Below, piece by piece: positions 33,620-46,455 of a DNA stretch of 64,000 bases. The stretch comes from Hemileia vastatrix. Its lineage: Eukaryota; Basidiomycota; Pucciniomycetes; Pucciniales; Zaghouaniaceae. Location of the stretch: contig JASXTE010000008.1 of NCBI GenBank assembly GCA_030280995.1, forward strand, positions 5,227,001-5,291,000. The letters are read 5' to 3'. The notes beneath the pieces are model-generated. The model searched no databases. It saw only the letters and a list, made by a program, of their open reading frames with translations, and was not told where the DNA came from. The position numbers and the translations under genes are program-made. Numbering within the stretch: position 1 is the stretch's first letter; each line of letters starts with the position of its first letter.

Positions 33620-35910
33620 TGTCAGCCAGGCTATTCCAGGAGTCCAGTAAATGATATATAAATTATAAAACTTTAAAGAGTGGGTAAGACTTGTATTTAA
33701 TGAATATAACTTAATATTTTATTGCATAATGAAATTATATAAGAATTTTATTATATACAAGTGTTACATTAAATTTATTGGTTATATATATTTTTATATA
33801 TACAATTAAATTGAGCATAATATAATATATTCTACAAATAATGGCGCATTTTTATGTATTTAATAATTATAAATTTATATTTAATTAATTAAAAAACATA
33901 TATTATAATTACAAGTGTAAATTTGATTTATAATATATTTAAATTAATTACTTAAATTTATATATTAAATAATACCTCTCATATGATACTAAACAATAAT
34001 TAAGGACGCTTCTTTTGACCCTTAATTGTGTTAGAAAAAACAAATAAATTAATTTGGACTAAATTGAGATTAATTGCTTGTTTTGTTGCGTCAAATTATT
34101 TTTTGTTTCACTTAAAATATCCTTTAATCAGAATGTACCATCTGTTGGGAATTATATTTCTCATAGTTCCTATGTTTCCAATCTTGTTTAGTTATTCACT
34201 ATTGTCACTTACTGATTTGGGAATTAATGGCGGGGAAATTGGATTCTTAATTGGGCTTTTAATTATTTGTTTCATGTTTTTCTCTATATTGTTATGTTTC
34301 ATTTACTCTTTTGATATGTTTGTTTTATTCCATTCTAATCATTGTATTTAAAAATATAGTAGCGCTTCAGAGGACCCATTGCCTATAAAAGGGCCTTGGA
34401 TAATCCCCTGTAGCCTTATCACTTATTACACACTCAACAATTTAAAGATAAATTTATTACGCTTATTATTATTTTTATTAGTATTAGATTCTAATTAAAA
34501 ATTCTAAATAACAATTTAAAGGTTGCCTTAATTCTGATAGTAATTATATTGTTTGCCGCGCAGAAACTCCTACTTAAATAATATTAATATTAATAAAACC
34601 AATTTTGTTGTCACCTCTCAAATCACTCGTCGTTGCTTTCTCTCAAATAAATCAAATAATCTCAATTGTTTTTATTTCTTTTATTTCTAAACTACTATCT
34701 CTGTCGGTCAGTTGTCTAGAAGAGATAAGATAAGAGGGAAGAAAAGAGAGGAGGACAAGAAGGAGATAGTAGTTTAGAAATAAGAGAAATAAAAACAATT
34801 GAGATTATTTGATTTATTTGAGAGAAAGCAACGACGAGTGATTTGAGAGGTGACAACAAAATTGGTTTTATTAATATTAATATTATTTAAGTAAGAGTTT
34901 CTGCGCGGCAAACAAGATAATTACTATCAGACTTAAGGCAACCTTTAAATTGTTATTTAGAATTTTTAATTAGAATCTAATACTAATAAAAATAATAATA
35001 AGCGTAATGAATTTATCTTTAAATTGTTGAGTGTGTAATAAGTGATAAGGCTACAGGGGATTATCCAAGGCCCTTTTATAGGCAATGGGTCCTCTGAAGC
35101 GCTACTATATTTGTAAATACAATGATTAGAATGGAATAAAACAAACATATCAAAAGAGTAAATGAAACATAACAATATAGAGAAAAACATGAAACAAATA
35201 ATTAAAAGCCCAATTAAGAATCCAATTTCCCCGCCATTAATTCCCAAATCAGTAAGTGACAATAGTGAATAACTAAACAAGATTGGAAACATAGGAACTA
35301 TGAGAAATATAATTCCCAACAGATGGTACATTCTGATTAAAGGATATTTTAAGTGAAACAAAAAATAATTTGACGCAACAAAACAAGCAATTAATCTCAA
35401 TTTAGTCCAAATTAATTTATTTGTTTTTTCTAACACAATTATGGGTCAAAAGAAGCGTCCTTAATTATTGTTTAGTATCATATGAGAGGTATTATTTAAT
35501 ATATAAATTTAAGTAATTAATTTAAATATATTATAAATCAAATTTACACTTGTAATTATAATATATGTTTTTTAATTAATTAAATATAAATTTATAATTA
35601 TTAAATACATAAAAATGCGCCATTATTTGTAGAATATATTATATTATGCTCAATTTAATTGTATATATAAAAATATATATAACCAATAAATTTAATGTAA
35701 CACTTGTATATAATAAAATTCTTATATAATTTCATTATGCAATAAAATATTAAGTTATATTCATTAAATACAAGTCTTACCCACTCTTTAAAGTTTTATA
35801 ATTTATATATCATTTACTGGACTCCTGGAATAGCCTGGCTGACAATCTCCTTCTTGTCCTCCTCTCTTTTCTTCCCTCTTATCTTATCTCTTCTAGACGA
35901 CTGACTGACA
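33620..35910 (+). repeat. 3' LTR of B1, interrupted
   Basis: 33620-34701 and 35850-35910 together equal the 1143-bp 5' LTR. The gap is an inverted solo LTR plus its 5-bp target copy. The LTR ends GACTGACA where the 5' LTR has GACCGACA. Confidence 0.95.
34702..35844 (-). mobile_element. Inverted solo LTR of the B family
   Basis: A complete 1143-bp LTR in minus orientation, flanked by ATCTC (34697-34701, 35845-35849), with no internal sequence. It is nearly identical to B1's LTR. Formed by insertion of a full element followed by LTR-LTR recombination. Together with the preceding LTR it makes a very large inverted repeat. Confidence 0.93.
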
Positions 35911-35915
35911 GAGTA

Positions 35916-38900
35916 TGTGGGACATAACCTAACCAAAGTTCAAAAGGCTTTTTCTCAGTGACAGAATGAACAGTGCTATTATATTCAAATTCAAGACCAG
36001 GAAATAGAGTAACCCAATCATGAGTAAATCTGTCATTGTCTTTATATTCTAAACCAAAGGCACAATACCTTCTAATCATATCTTCCAGAGTTTGAATCAT
36101 TCTTTCAGCTACACCATCAGTCTGAGGATGGTGAGCTGTAGACAATTTTAACTCACAGCCACAAATATCCATTAAAGAGGTCCAAAACTCAGAAGTAAAT
36201 TTAGGATCCCTATCAGAGATAATGGCTTTTGGAAAACCAATAATATTAAATATGTAAGACCACCATAAGAAAGCTAATTCTTTGGTAGATACATCTTTGT
36301 GGGTTGGAATAAATTTGCACATTTTTGTGAATCTATCTACTATTACCCAACAAGAGTTAAAGCTGTCTTTACCTGCAACAGGGAGACCAGTGACAAAATC
36401 CATATTAATGATTTTCCAGGGAGCATTATGTGCTTCAATATGTTGTAATAACCCTGCTCTCTTACCTGACAACATTTTAGATTTTTGGCAGGAATCACAA
36501 GATTCAACATATAATTTTGTGTCTTCAGACATTTTGGCCCACCCAGCAGTGTTTTTGATTCTAATCAATGTTTTCTCAATATCAAAATGACCAGCCAATA
36601 TGTCATCATGAAAAAGTTTGAGGATAGTTTCTCTCATAGAAGGAGGAATTACAATCACATTAGTAAGCTTTCTTCTATAATATATATAACCATCTTCAAT
36701 AGAATACTTTCCATTACTCAAAGCATTTTGATACTTTGCAGGAAGAGTTTTTATTAATGCTTGAATTGAAGCATTCTTAGGATCATTTAAGATAGTAACC
36801 AATTTATTTAAATCAGAATCCTTCTCATATGAATCCAGTATTAATTGCAATAACTCTTCTTCCATATCCACTACAAATATACCATGGATATGAACAGTAT
36901 CATCTTCAGGTTCATAAGAAGGATTTGAGTCATTATTTGGCAGAGGCAATCTGGAGAGCATATCAACATTAGAGTGAACATTTCCAGCCCTATGAATAAT
37001 TGTCATCCGTCCTCTGTATTCTTGAACAGCAAGTTTCCACCTGAACATATGTCTGTTAGGTGTCTTCAGGTTTAAGAGGGACTTCACAGCAATACAGTCA
37101 GTTACCAATTCAAATTTTTGGTCATCTAGATAGTAATGAAGCTTCTCAAGAGCCCAAAAAACTGCTAAGCACTCTAATTGAGTGGAACCATATTTCAATT
37201 CACTGTTTCTCAAGGTTCTTGAAATATAACAAATTAAACCTCTGAGGATTTATCATTTATAATTTGCTTCTGGTGAAGGGCAGCACCCAGACCAACAAAG
37301 CTAGCATCTGTGTACAGGACAAATGGTTTGTTAAAATCTGGAAGAGCCAATATAGGGGCTGTCATTAAGCAACTTTTTAATGTATCAAAAGCTTTTGACA
37401 GTCATTATTCCAGAGAAAGGCAACATCTTTTCTGGTCAGTTTTGTAAGAGGCAAGGCTATGACCTGATAATTTTTAATATATTGTCTATAATGGCCACAC
37501 ATACCCAAAAAACTTTGGATTTCTCTTACAGAAGTTGGTGCTTTTACATTTTGAATGGCAGCAACATTGTTTTGGTCTACACAAATTTTTAAGCCTGACA
37601 CAACATGGCCAAGGACTTTCAAAGATTGAAAACCAAATTTACACTTTTTTAGAGATAAGGTCATATTGATTTCATCCATTTTTTGGAAAACTCTATTCAA
37701 GTGAATCATATGTTCATCAAAAGTCTTAGAAAAAACAATGATGTCTTCAATATAAACCATGAGCCATCCTTCAATTATTTCTTGATGGAAAGTGTTATCC
37801 ATGACTTTTTGGAAAACTGAAGGAGCATTTTTAGGACCAAATGGCATCCTGTCATACTTATATATTCCCATATGAGTAGCAATAAGCTAAAAGTTTTGAG
37901 AATTTTTCTCAACTGGAACTTGATGATATCCTTTATTACCATCCAGACAACTAATAAATTTTGCACCTTGCAAGGTAGCATGTATTGAATTAATTATGGG
38001 TAAAGGATAAATATCATCAACAGTTTAAGTGTTTTAAGCTCTGTAATCTCCACATAATCTAGCCTTATCTTTTTCAAAAGAAATTAAGACTGGGGAGATG
38101 ACACAATATTTGGGGGTAACATCCACTTTCTCAAAGATATTCATTTTTAATAATGTTGCAATATTATCTTCAATATCTTTTCTTTTTGATGGAGAAGCAG
38201 GATATGGTTTTTTCTTAAGACTAGGAGGAATATCACTTAAGTTACAGGATAAGGTAATTTTCATCTCTTCCTGAACAATTCCCAAGACATGAGAGCCATG
38301 AGCAAAAGCCATAGGGAAAGAGGTAATAGAGGCAATAATAGAATCCTTTTGGTCACTAGTTAACTGATCACCAAAAGAAGCAGTATTTATTTCATTTAAT
38401 AAATCATCCATTTCAGTTGTTGTTCTGCTTTTACACTGGATTAGTGAGTTACAAGACTTTAACAGATGCCCAGAAGGTTTTCTAGAAGAGGAAATTTTGA
38501 ATTTCCTTTTGCCATTCATTCCTAAGGTAAAGCAATTATTTTCTGGGTCCAATTTCACACCAAACATGGTTAAAATATCATTTCCCATAATAAACCAATT
38601 GCTTAAATTATCATTTTTCATGACAACAAATTCACAAATAGCTCTGACAAAACCACCATTATATTTGAAGAATACAGAGGTTTTGTATTTTCTAATAGGA
38701 ATTAAGGTAGAACCATACCCTCTCCATTTTTCAGAAGTTTTAGGTAATAATTTACTCAAATATTCCTTATCCACTGAAGCTAAAGCTTTTTCAGAGACTA
38801 CACTTTGTCCAGCACCAGAATCAAGAACTAAATCAACATTTTTACCATTAATGATAACAGGTGCCTTCAAAGGGGATATAGGTATATAATTGTTAGTAAT

Positions 38901-41472
38901 ATCTTTAATTATCTCAGCATTTTCTACTGAAGATAAATCCAATACACATTCTTCAGATATATTATTTAAATAATGGACATCCTGTTCCAACATAAAACAT
39001 CTTTAACAGATTCATTTTCATAGGAGATATTATTTTCACAGTCACTAGAAGAATTATTGACATCAAGTTCAACTTCATCAGTGTCTTCATTTTGTTCAAA
39101 AAGATGAATTTTCATGTCACAAACATGACCCTTCTGCCACGGTTTGTTACATTTATAACAAGTATTTGTTGCATATTTTTTAGGTGCAACTGGGGCAGAG
39201 GGTTTACCAGATTTTTCTGGGAGCTTTGTAGAAGGTTTATTCTGATCATTATAGGATTTACCAAGGTAATTCTTTGGTTCATATCTATGGTTGAGTAGTA
39301 CCTCATTACAGATATTAATGAAAGAAGAATTTTCCCTTACATGCTCAGTTCTAGCCACAATCAAATCTCTAAGAGAATTTGGTAATTTATACAAGATTTT
39401 ATCTCTCCAAATATCATAATCCATCTTTGGATCAATTGCTCTTAGGATTTTTGTCACTTTCATAAGAAAAACAATGGGCTTTTCAACAGAGGAGGATACA
39501 TATCTAGTATTCTCATACAGTCTATGCTGAGCTAACCTGAATTTTGAACCACCAAACTGATTCTCAATCAAGGATTTCCAATCATTCCATGTATAATGAT
39601 TGTTATCTAAAAGAACAGATTCATACTACATCAAGGCTACATTGAAAAATAAAGAAATTAGCTTAGAAACAATTTCCTCATCAGGTAGTTTATAAGATCT
39701 ATTTAAATTATCAATTCTTTGGATAAAGTGTTGCCAATCAGAGGAAGAATCACCATCAAAGGTAGGATATTGGTCTAACTTAGGCCAATTTTTCTGACTA
39801 CTGGGATGGTCCACTTTTTGGTTTGAATTATTCAACATTAACAATTCCTGAAGTATAGCCAGGTGTTCAGAAATTTCATTATTTACAGAAACAGCTGGTG
39901 CATGACCATCACATGATTTTTTCCTAGTAGCAAAATATTTTACAGACTCATTGTCAGTTTTTTTAATGGTTGAAATATGAGGAAGAAAGGAGGAACTTTT
40001 TTCAGGCTCTTTTACTTTATTTTTATGCAGCTTATTGACAGCATTCTCATTCATTCCATTATTGATGGTTAAGGTTGAAAATTTTTCCTGCAGGTCAGAC
40101 AAATAGTTGGAATTTCAGACATCTGGTCATTTACTTTTGCAAGAGATAGAACATTTCTATCCTAAGAAACTGTGTGTTTGGCACTTAGTGCATGGAAATC
40201 ATTCTTTAGCTTTTTAAACTCATTGTGTAGAGATTTTATTTCATTTTTTAATGAATAATTTTCTTCAATAAGGGGTTTCAATTCACTCAAGGTCTTATGT
40301 AAATTGATATTTCTATCTGAGATAGCTCTATGGTCACTCCTTATTTGTTTTTGTTGACTAAGAACAATATTCAAGGTTTCTTTGATTTTAAAATAAGCTG
40401 TATCCTGTACAGAAGAACTGACTTTACATTGCAAGTGCAAATTATTTAATCTATCATTTTCATGGATTAACACATCTCTCAAATGTTTGTCTTTCACAAC
40501 ATTAAAATCAAGGGTATCTTTCAATATTTCTTCAGAAGTTTTCTCAATTAAGGTATAGACTTCAGGGGGAACAGAATCATTCTTAATTGCAAGAGAAGGA
40601 TTAATTAAAGAAGTAAAAGTTAAATGTAAAGGTTCATCAAATGACAATTTGCTAATTACATCAATAGGGCTACTAGTTACAGGAAGCTGTCTTTTAACAG
40701 GTTTAACTGTTCTTTCACCATGTTCAATAATATTACCTGTAGAAGAAGTCTTATTAGAAAACATACCCAAGTGACTATCAACCAAATTACTTACCATGGC
40801 AGAGGAGGAAACTTCCCCTGAGACTGGGTTTGGGATTGTGCTTGGGCCTTCTTTCTCCTGCCTTGTTGGTAGGGATGAGGAGGTGGATGGATATTGGGTG
40901 TTCTGGATGGGCCAGGCTGATGATGAGGAGGGTGTTGCACATTCTGTTGGTAGTGACTCATTAGATAATCCCATTTCCATTGCTCTACTTCCATAGTATT
41001 TGGATTTTGGATGGTTGAGCTGGGTGGCTGTGAAGGTTGAGCCTGAAACTGAGGCTGATTGGGAGGAAACTGAGGAGGGACCTGGGCCTGATTTAGGTTC
41101 CTGAGTTCCTGAACTTGATCCCACAAGGTTTCTACTTTTTCCTTGTATTTCATGCTTTCTGTCTTCAGCTCTTTTATATGAGTGGACAGGTTGCTGATTT
41201 GCTGGGGCAGAGGAAGCTTTTTTATTTTGAATCCTTTTGGAGGACCTTCTTGAGGTACTAGAGGCTTTACTTCCTTCTGTTGTGCTGGGGGAAGGGGGTT
41301 TGATTTGCTTACATTTCCTGTCATTTCCACATCCTGAATTATGTGAATTTTTCTTGTTAGCATAAGATTATTTATGTTTAACTTTAGAAGAACTCACAGT
41401 GTCAGCATCATAATCAATTTCAATTTCATCCACTTGCATGTTATCCATTTTTTCAGCCAAATTGTTGGACAT
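35916..41472 (-). pseudogene. Gag-Pol polyprotein of element C, main decayed part
   Basis: The polyprotein starts at the ATG complement at 41470-41472 and continues downward into 35916, then (across B1) 25574-24975. It is visible as separate frames: 40162-41124, 39626-40102, 38966-39571 (Gag core and zinc knuckle), 38034-38993 (protease DSGA), 37377-37871 (RT with YIED in place of YIDD) and 35916-37213 (RNase H and integrase). Stops or frameshifts separate them, including stops near 38019-38031 and 37887, a frameshift near 37380, and a stop inside intron 1. The change of the second RT aspartate to glutamate would itself impair catalysis. Confidence 0.93.
40791..41472 (-). CDS. Spliced overlapping accessory protein of element C (predicted)
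   Basis: Exon 1 41472-41398, intron 41397-41334 (64 nt, GTGAGT donor, GCTAACA branch site, TTCAG acceptor), exon 2 41333-40791. The frame is fully open to the PPLPW stop, although the polyprotein of the same copy is broken many times and has acquired a stop within this intron. Same coiled coil, WKWD-x5-Y (preceded by Gln instead of Lys) and RRKK tail as B1, with scattered substitutions. Confidence 0.6.
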
Positions 41473-42140
41473 AATAGTGGCAAGATTAATTAATTCTTAA
41501 AAAAAATTAATTAAAATTAGTTAATAATTTTCTCCAAATAAAAAAAAAATTTTACTAATTAAATTATATAAAAAAATTTTTAATATAAAGTAATTTTTAT
41601 AAAAAATAATTTAATAAAATGGACTGCAAAGAAAAAATTGGGAATAAACAATTAAGTTGCTTCAAACAATTAATTAAATTACCAATATTAAATATGGCAA
41701 TATATATGGGACTAAGCCCAAAGTACTATTTAAGTCAACCAAAATTAACAATAATTAATAATAATAATAAAATTAATTTAATAATTCAATTTTTATTAAT
41801 AATAATGTTAATTCTTCTAGGACTAAGAGAATTTAACACTCTATAATGGTCAACTAGGAAAAAAAAAATTTTAATAAATGAAAACTTACACTCAGTGAAT
41901 CAGCAATTAAGCCACAATCACTGTTATTGCAGTAAAAATATAGTAATATGAGTGAGAGGTGCAAAGGTGAACTTACTATAGTGATCGAAAAATCACTTCA
42001 AAATAATATATGAATTAATATAATATAAACCTAATATATCGAACCCAAGTTCAAAACAGGGTCCCTTCAAAAGTTTCTTTTTTGCTAGGTGGTCCGTGCG
42101 TTTGTTGTTCGTCACCAGGCTCGATTGTCGTCGTCGTTTA

Positions 42141-42153
42141 GGAAAGGCCCCCA
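42141..42153 (-). promoter_or_regulatory. Primer-binding site of element C
   Basis: TGGGGGCCTTTCC on the minus strand, two bases from the 5' LTR; one change from the A/B2/B3 form. Confidence 0.7.
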
Positions 42154-42155
42154 GT

Positions 42156-43407
42156 TGTTGGTCAGTTGTCTAGAAGAGAGGAAGAAAAATGGGAAGAAGT
42201 AGAAGAGGAGATGGAGGAAATGATTATGGGTAATAAAAGAAATAAAATTTATAAAAATCATTTAATTTATTGAGGAAAATCAACAACGTTTTTCTTGAGA
42301 GGTGACAAAAGTGAGGTTCTATTAAATAACAATATTATTCTAATGTAAGGGCTATGCGCGGCAGACACTGTGATTACTATCAGACTTAAAGCAACCTTTA
42401 AATTGTTATATAGAACTTTAATTAGAATTTTATTACTAATAAAAAGAATATAAACGTAATGTAAAAGTATATTTAATTTGTTGAGTGTATAGTAAGTGAT
42501 GCTTCTACAGGGGATTATCCAAGGCCCTTTTATAGGCAATGGGTCCTCTGAAGCGCTACAAATGACTATATACAAAAGAGTAATGAAGTAAAACAAGAAG
42601 ATAAAAGAAGACATTTGTAACATAGTAATTAAGAGAAAAATATACGAAAAATAATAAGTATCTTAATTAAGAATGTAAAATTCCCATCTTAAATTCCTCA
42701 AATCAGTTAATATAAAATAATAAGTAACTTAACAACCATGTGATCTAAGAACTATGGGAAAAACAAATCAAAACAAGTATTAAAATCCGTTTTCAGCATT
42801 TCTAAGTGAAACAAATAACATGTTTTGACGCAACAAGTTATGCAATCAATTTAATTCAGCGTAAATTTATATTATTTAATTGTTTTCACTTATGTAATTA
42901 AATACTAGTATAACTGAAACAATCAATTAATTTAATTTGAGAAATTATAATACTATTTTATAAAATAAGTATTATAATTTATTTAATTTTCTTCCTGACA
43001 CAATTAAGGGTCAAAAGGTGCGCCATTAATTATTGTTTAATACTATATGAAAGATGTTATTTAATATATAAATGTAAATAATTAATTTAATTATATTATA
43101 AGTCAATTTTACACTTATAATTATAATATATGTTTTTAATTAATTAAATATAAATTTATATTTATTAAATACATAAAAATGCGCCATTATTTGTAGAATA
43201 TAAAATATATTATTTTTAATTTAAATGTATAAAAATTTATATAAACAATAAAATTAATATAACACTTATATGTAATAAGATACTTATATAATTTTATTAT
43301 GCAATAAAATATTAATTTATATACATTAAATACAATTCTTACACCCTCTTTCAGGTCCTATAAGTTTACATATCATTTACTGGGCTCCTGGAATAGCCTG
43401 GCTGACA
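42156..43407 (-). repeat. 5' LTR of element C
   Basis: 1252 bp, minus strand, TGTCAGCC to CCAACA, followed on the right by the target copy CACTT. TATAAAAGG at 42526-42534. It is visibly more diverged from its partner LTR than the B1 pair, so C is older than B1, consistent with the nesting. Confidence 0.92.
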
Positions 43408-44632
43408 CACTTACTCTTAATCTTTACCACTGTTCACTAACATAACATGCCACTTTCAGTCTGTCATCAACTTGATATCACTGCTTCAGCTTCTTATTTT
43501 GAGGGCCTAGCTTAACTGATTTAATATTTTGTTTTTTGTGTAATAATTTTTGCCAATGAAATTCCCCAGTTTCTCTGTTTCATTTGTTTTGGTTCAGCTC
43601 ACAGACTTGAAATTGCATAATATTTGAAAATGCATAACATTCCTAAGATTCTGTCTCACTAAGATATTTCATCTTCTCTTCATCTCTAACTTCCATTATT
43701 CATTGTTGGTTCTGTTACTTCTCACTTCACAGCATTCAAAGTAAGTCACTCTCCCATTTTTTAAATTTAATTGCTAATTGAAATGTCTTTTTTCTTGTCT
43801 CTTTTTTTTTGTATCTTTTTTTATCATCTTTATTAATTTTATTAATGATTTATCTGTTTTTATTTCCCTTTTTCTTTCTTTTTTTCTTGTTCTCAATCAT
43901 TTTTTTTCTTGATTTATTGACTTTTGGGTGTTTTTTGGTTATTTTTGGGCATTTTCACTTTTTTGGCCTTTTTCTTTGCTGAATTGTTTTGGAATAATTT
44001 GTAAACAATTCGGAAAGGTTTTCAAAGAAATTTCCACTTACTTTGAGGTGTTTTTGGCCTGTTTTTGTATTTAATTTTGTTAAAGACTTCCAGAAACTTT
44101 GTCCAAGATTTTCTCAGTGAATTTTAGGTGTTTTTGGGCTATTTTTGATCTATTTTTTCACCAAGTTAATTTTGAAAAGCTCATAAAGCATCAGAAACCA
44201 TTTGGAAACATTTAAAAAGCATTTTAAAGTTCTTTTAAGTCATTTTGGCACTTTTTTGGAAAATTTTTGAAAATTTTTTCAGCACTTTTTAGGAAATTTT
44301 CAGGGAGATTTAAGGGGCCTTTCAGGACACCTTTTTGGAAACTTTTGGAGAACTTTTAGGAGACTTTTGGGAAATTATTTTTGGAAAATTTTGGAACACT
44401 TTTAAAATACTTTTGGGACACTTTTTTTGGAAAATTTTTGAACACTTTTTGGGTACTTTAAAGACACTTTTTTGGCAACTTTCACAGCTCTTTTTTTGAA
44501 CTTTTGGGACTCTTCTCTGGAAATTTTTGGGAATTTTTCTTTCAGGTTGTTTGAGGAGAGATTTTTAGGTAATTTTAATCCAATTTTGAGACAACTAAAG
44601 AACCACCTGGCTTAGAATCCTGTGAATACTTC
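43408..44632. other. T-rich DNA between C and B2, with degenerate short repeats
   Basis: No gene. About 44190-44560 consists of imperfect repeats of roughly 20-35 bp built on ACTTTTTTGGAAAATTTT. The T-rich composition and a GTAAGTCACTC phrase near 43741 recall the left subterminal region of the 1373-10715 element. This may be the continuation of the mobile element that begins at 23363. Confidence 0.4.
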
Positions 44633-45770
44633 TGTCAGCCAGGCTATTCCAGGAGTCCAGTAAATGATATATAAATTATAAAACCTTAAAGAGTGGGTAA
44701 GACTTGTATTTAATGAATATAACTTAATATTTTATTGCATAATGAAATTATATAAGAATTTTATTATATACAAGTGTTACATTAAATTTATTGGTTATAT
44801 ATATTTTTATATACAATTAAATTGAGCATAATATAATATATTCTACAAATAATGGCGCATTTTTATGTATTTAATAATTATAAATTTATATTTAATTAAT
44901 TGAAAACCATATATTATAATTACAAGTGTAAAATTGATTTATAATATATTTAAATTAATTACTTAAATTTATATATTAAATAATACCTCTCATATGATAC
45001 TAAACAATAATTAATGACGCTTCTTTTGACCCTTAATTGTGTTAGAAAAAAACAAATAAATTAATTTGGACTAAATTGAGATTAATTGCTTGTTTTGTTG
45101 TGTCAAATTATTTTTTGTTTCACTTAAAATGTCCTTTAATCATAATGTACCATCTGTTTGGAATTATATTTCTCATAGTTCCTATGTTTCCAATCTTGTT
45201 TAGTTATTCACTATTGTCACTTACTGATTTGGGAATTAATGGTGGGGAAATTGGATTCTTAATTGGGGTTTTAATTATTTGTTTAATGTTTTTCTCTATA
45301 TTGTTATGTTTCATTTACTCTTTTGATATATTTGTTTTATTCCATTCTAATCATTGTATTTACAAAGATAGTAGCGCTTCAGAGGACCCATTGCCTATAA
45401 AAGGGCCTTGGATAATCCCCTGTAGCCTCATCACTTATTACACACTCAACAAATTAAATAACCATTTTATTACATTTATATTTTTTTTATTAGTAATATA
45501 AATCTAATTTAAATTCTATACAACAAATCAAAGGTTGCTTTAAGTCTAATAGTAATTAAAATTGTTTGCCACGCAGTACCCTTACATTTAATAATATTAT
45601 TATTAATAAAATCTAAGTTTTTGTCACCTCTCAAAGTTGCTCACCGTTGTCTCCCTCTCAAATAAATTATATATATATATTTGGTTTATTTCTTTATTTT
45701 CCTTTGTCCTCCTCCTTCTCTCCTCCTTTTTCTCCTATTTTTCTTACCTCTTCTAGACGACTGACCGACA
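44633..45770 (+). repeat. 5' LTR of B2
   Basis: 1138 bp, TGTCAGCC to GACCGACA, TATA box at 45396-45404. Followed by the primer-binding site TGGGGACCTTTCC at 45773-45785. Confidence 0.95.
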
Positions 45771-46455
45771 ACTGGGGACCTTTCCAAACGACGACGACGA
45801 TCGAGCCTGGCGACGAACGACAAAACGCACGGACCACCTAGCAAAACGAAACTTTTGCGGCGACTGTGTTTCGAACTTGGGTTCGACATCTTAGGTTTAT
45901 ATAATATTAATTTTTATATTATTTTGAAGTGATTTTTCGATCACTATAGTAAGTTCACCTTTGCGCCTCTCACTCTTATTACTATATTTTTATTGCAATA
46001 ACAGTGATTGTGGCTTAATTGCTGATTCACTGAGTGTAAGTGTTCAATTTTTAAAAATTTTTTTTTCCTAGTTGACCATTATAGAGTGTTAAATCCTCTT
46101 AGTCCTAGAAGAATTGACATTTTTTAATACAAAATTGAATTATTAATTTAATTTTTTTTATTAATTATTGTTAATTTTGGTTGACTTAAAAGTACATTGT
46201 GCTTAATCCCAAATATATTGCCATATTTAATATTGGTAATTAATTGGTTGAATTAACTTGATTGTTATTCCCAATTTAACCTTGCAATCCATTTTTTTTT
46301 TAAATTAATTTTTTTTTAATTATTACTTTATATTGAAAATTATTTTTTCTATAATTTAATTAAAAAAAAATTTTTTTTTATTTGGAGCAATTATTGACTA
46401 ACTTTTATTATTTTTTTTATAAAATAAAAAGTAAATTATAAATCTTCCCACTAGT
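45771..46455 (+). other. Leader of B2
   Basis: Primer-binding site at its start, the same candidate leader intron as B1 (GTAAGTTCACC near 45949 to AATAACAG), then A/T-run-rich untranslated DNA up to the start codon at 46456. Confidence 0.65.

Larger units (their letters stand above)
25575..35910 (+). mobile_element. Ty3/gypsy retrotransposon B1, youngest copy, nested in C
   Basis: 5' LTR 25575-26717 and 3' LTR 33620-34701 plus 35850-35910, each 1143 bp when the solo-LTR insertion is removed. I count about five differences between them. GAGTA flanks the element (25570-25574, 35911-35915), and the sequence of C reads continuously across the site. The coding region has one visible nonsense codon (28648-28650). 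It has the full Gag, protease, RT, RNase H, DD35E integrase and chromodomain set, making it the best preserved element in the window. Confidence 0.95.
23690..43407 (-). mobile_element. Ty3/gypsy retrotransposon C, split by B1
   Basis: LTRs of 1253 and 1252 bp (23690-24942, 42156-43407) bound a minus-strand element flanked by CACTT (23685-23689, 43408-43412). Without the B1 insertion and its target copy it is about 9.4 kb. The coding region is closely similar to B elements, but the LTR is a longer, diverged subtype. Multiple stops and frameshifts make it inactive. B1 inserted into its integrase-to-chromodomain region. Confidence 0.92.
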
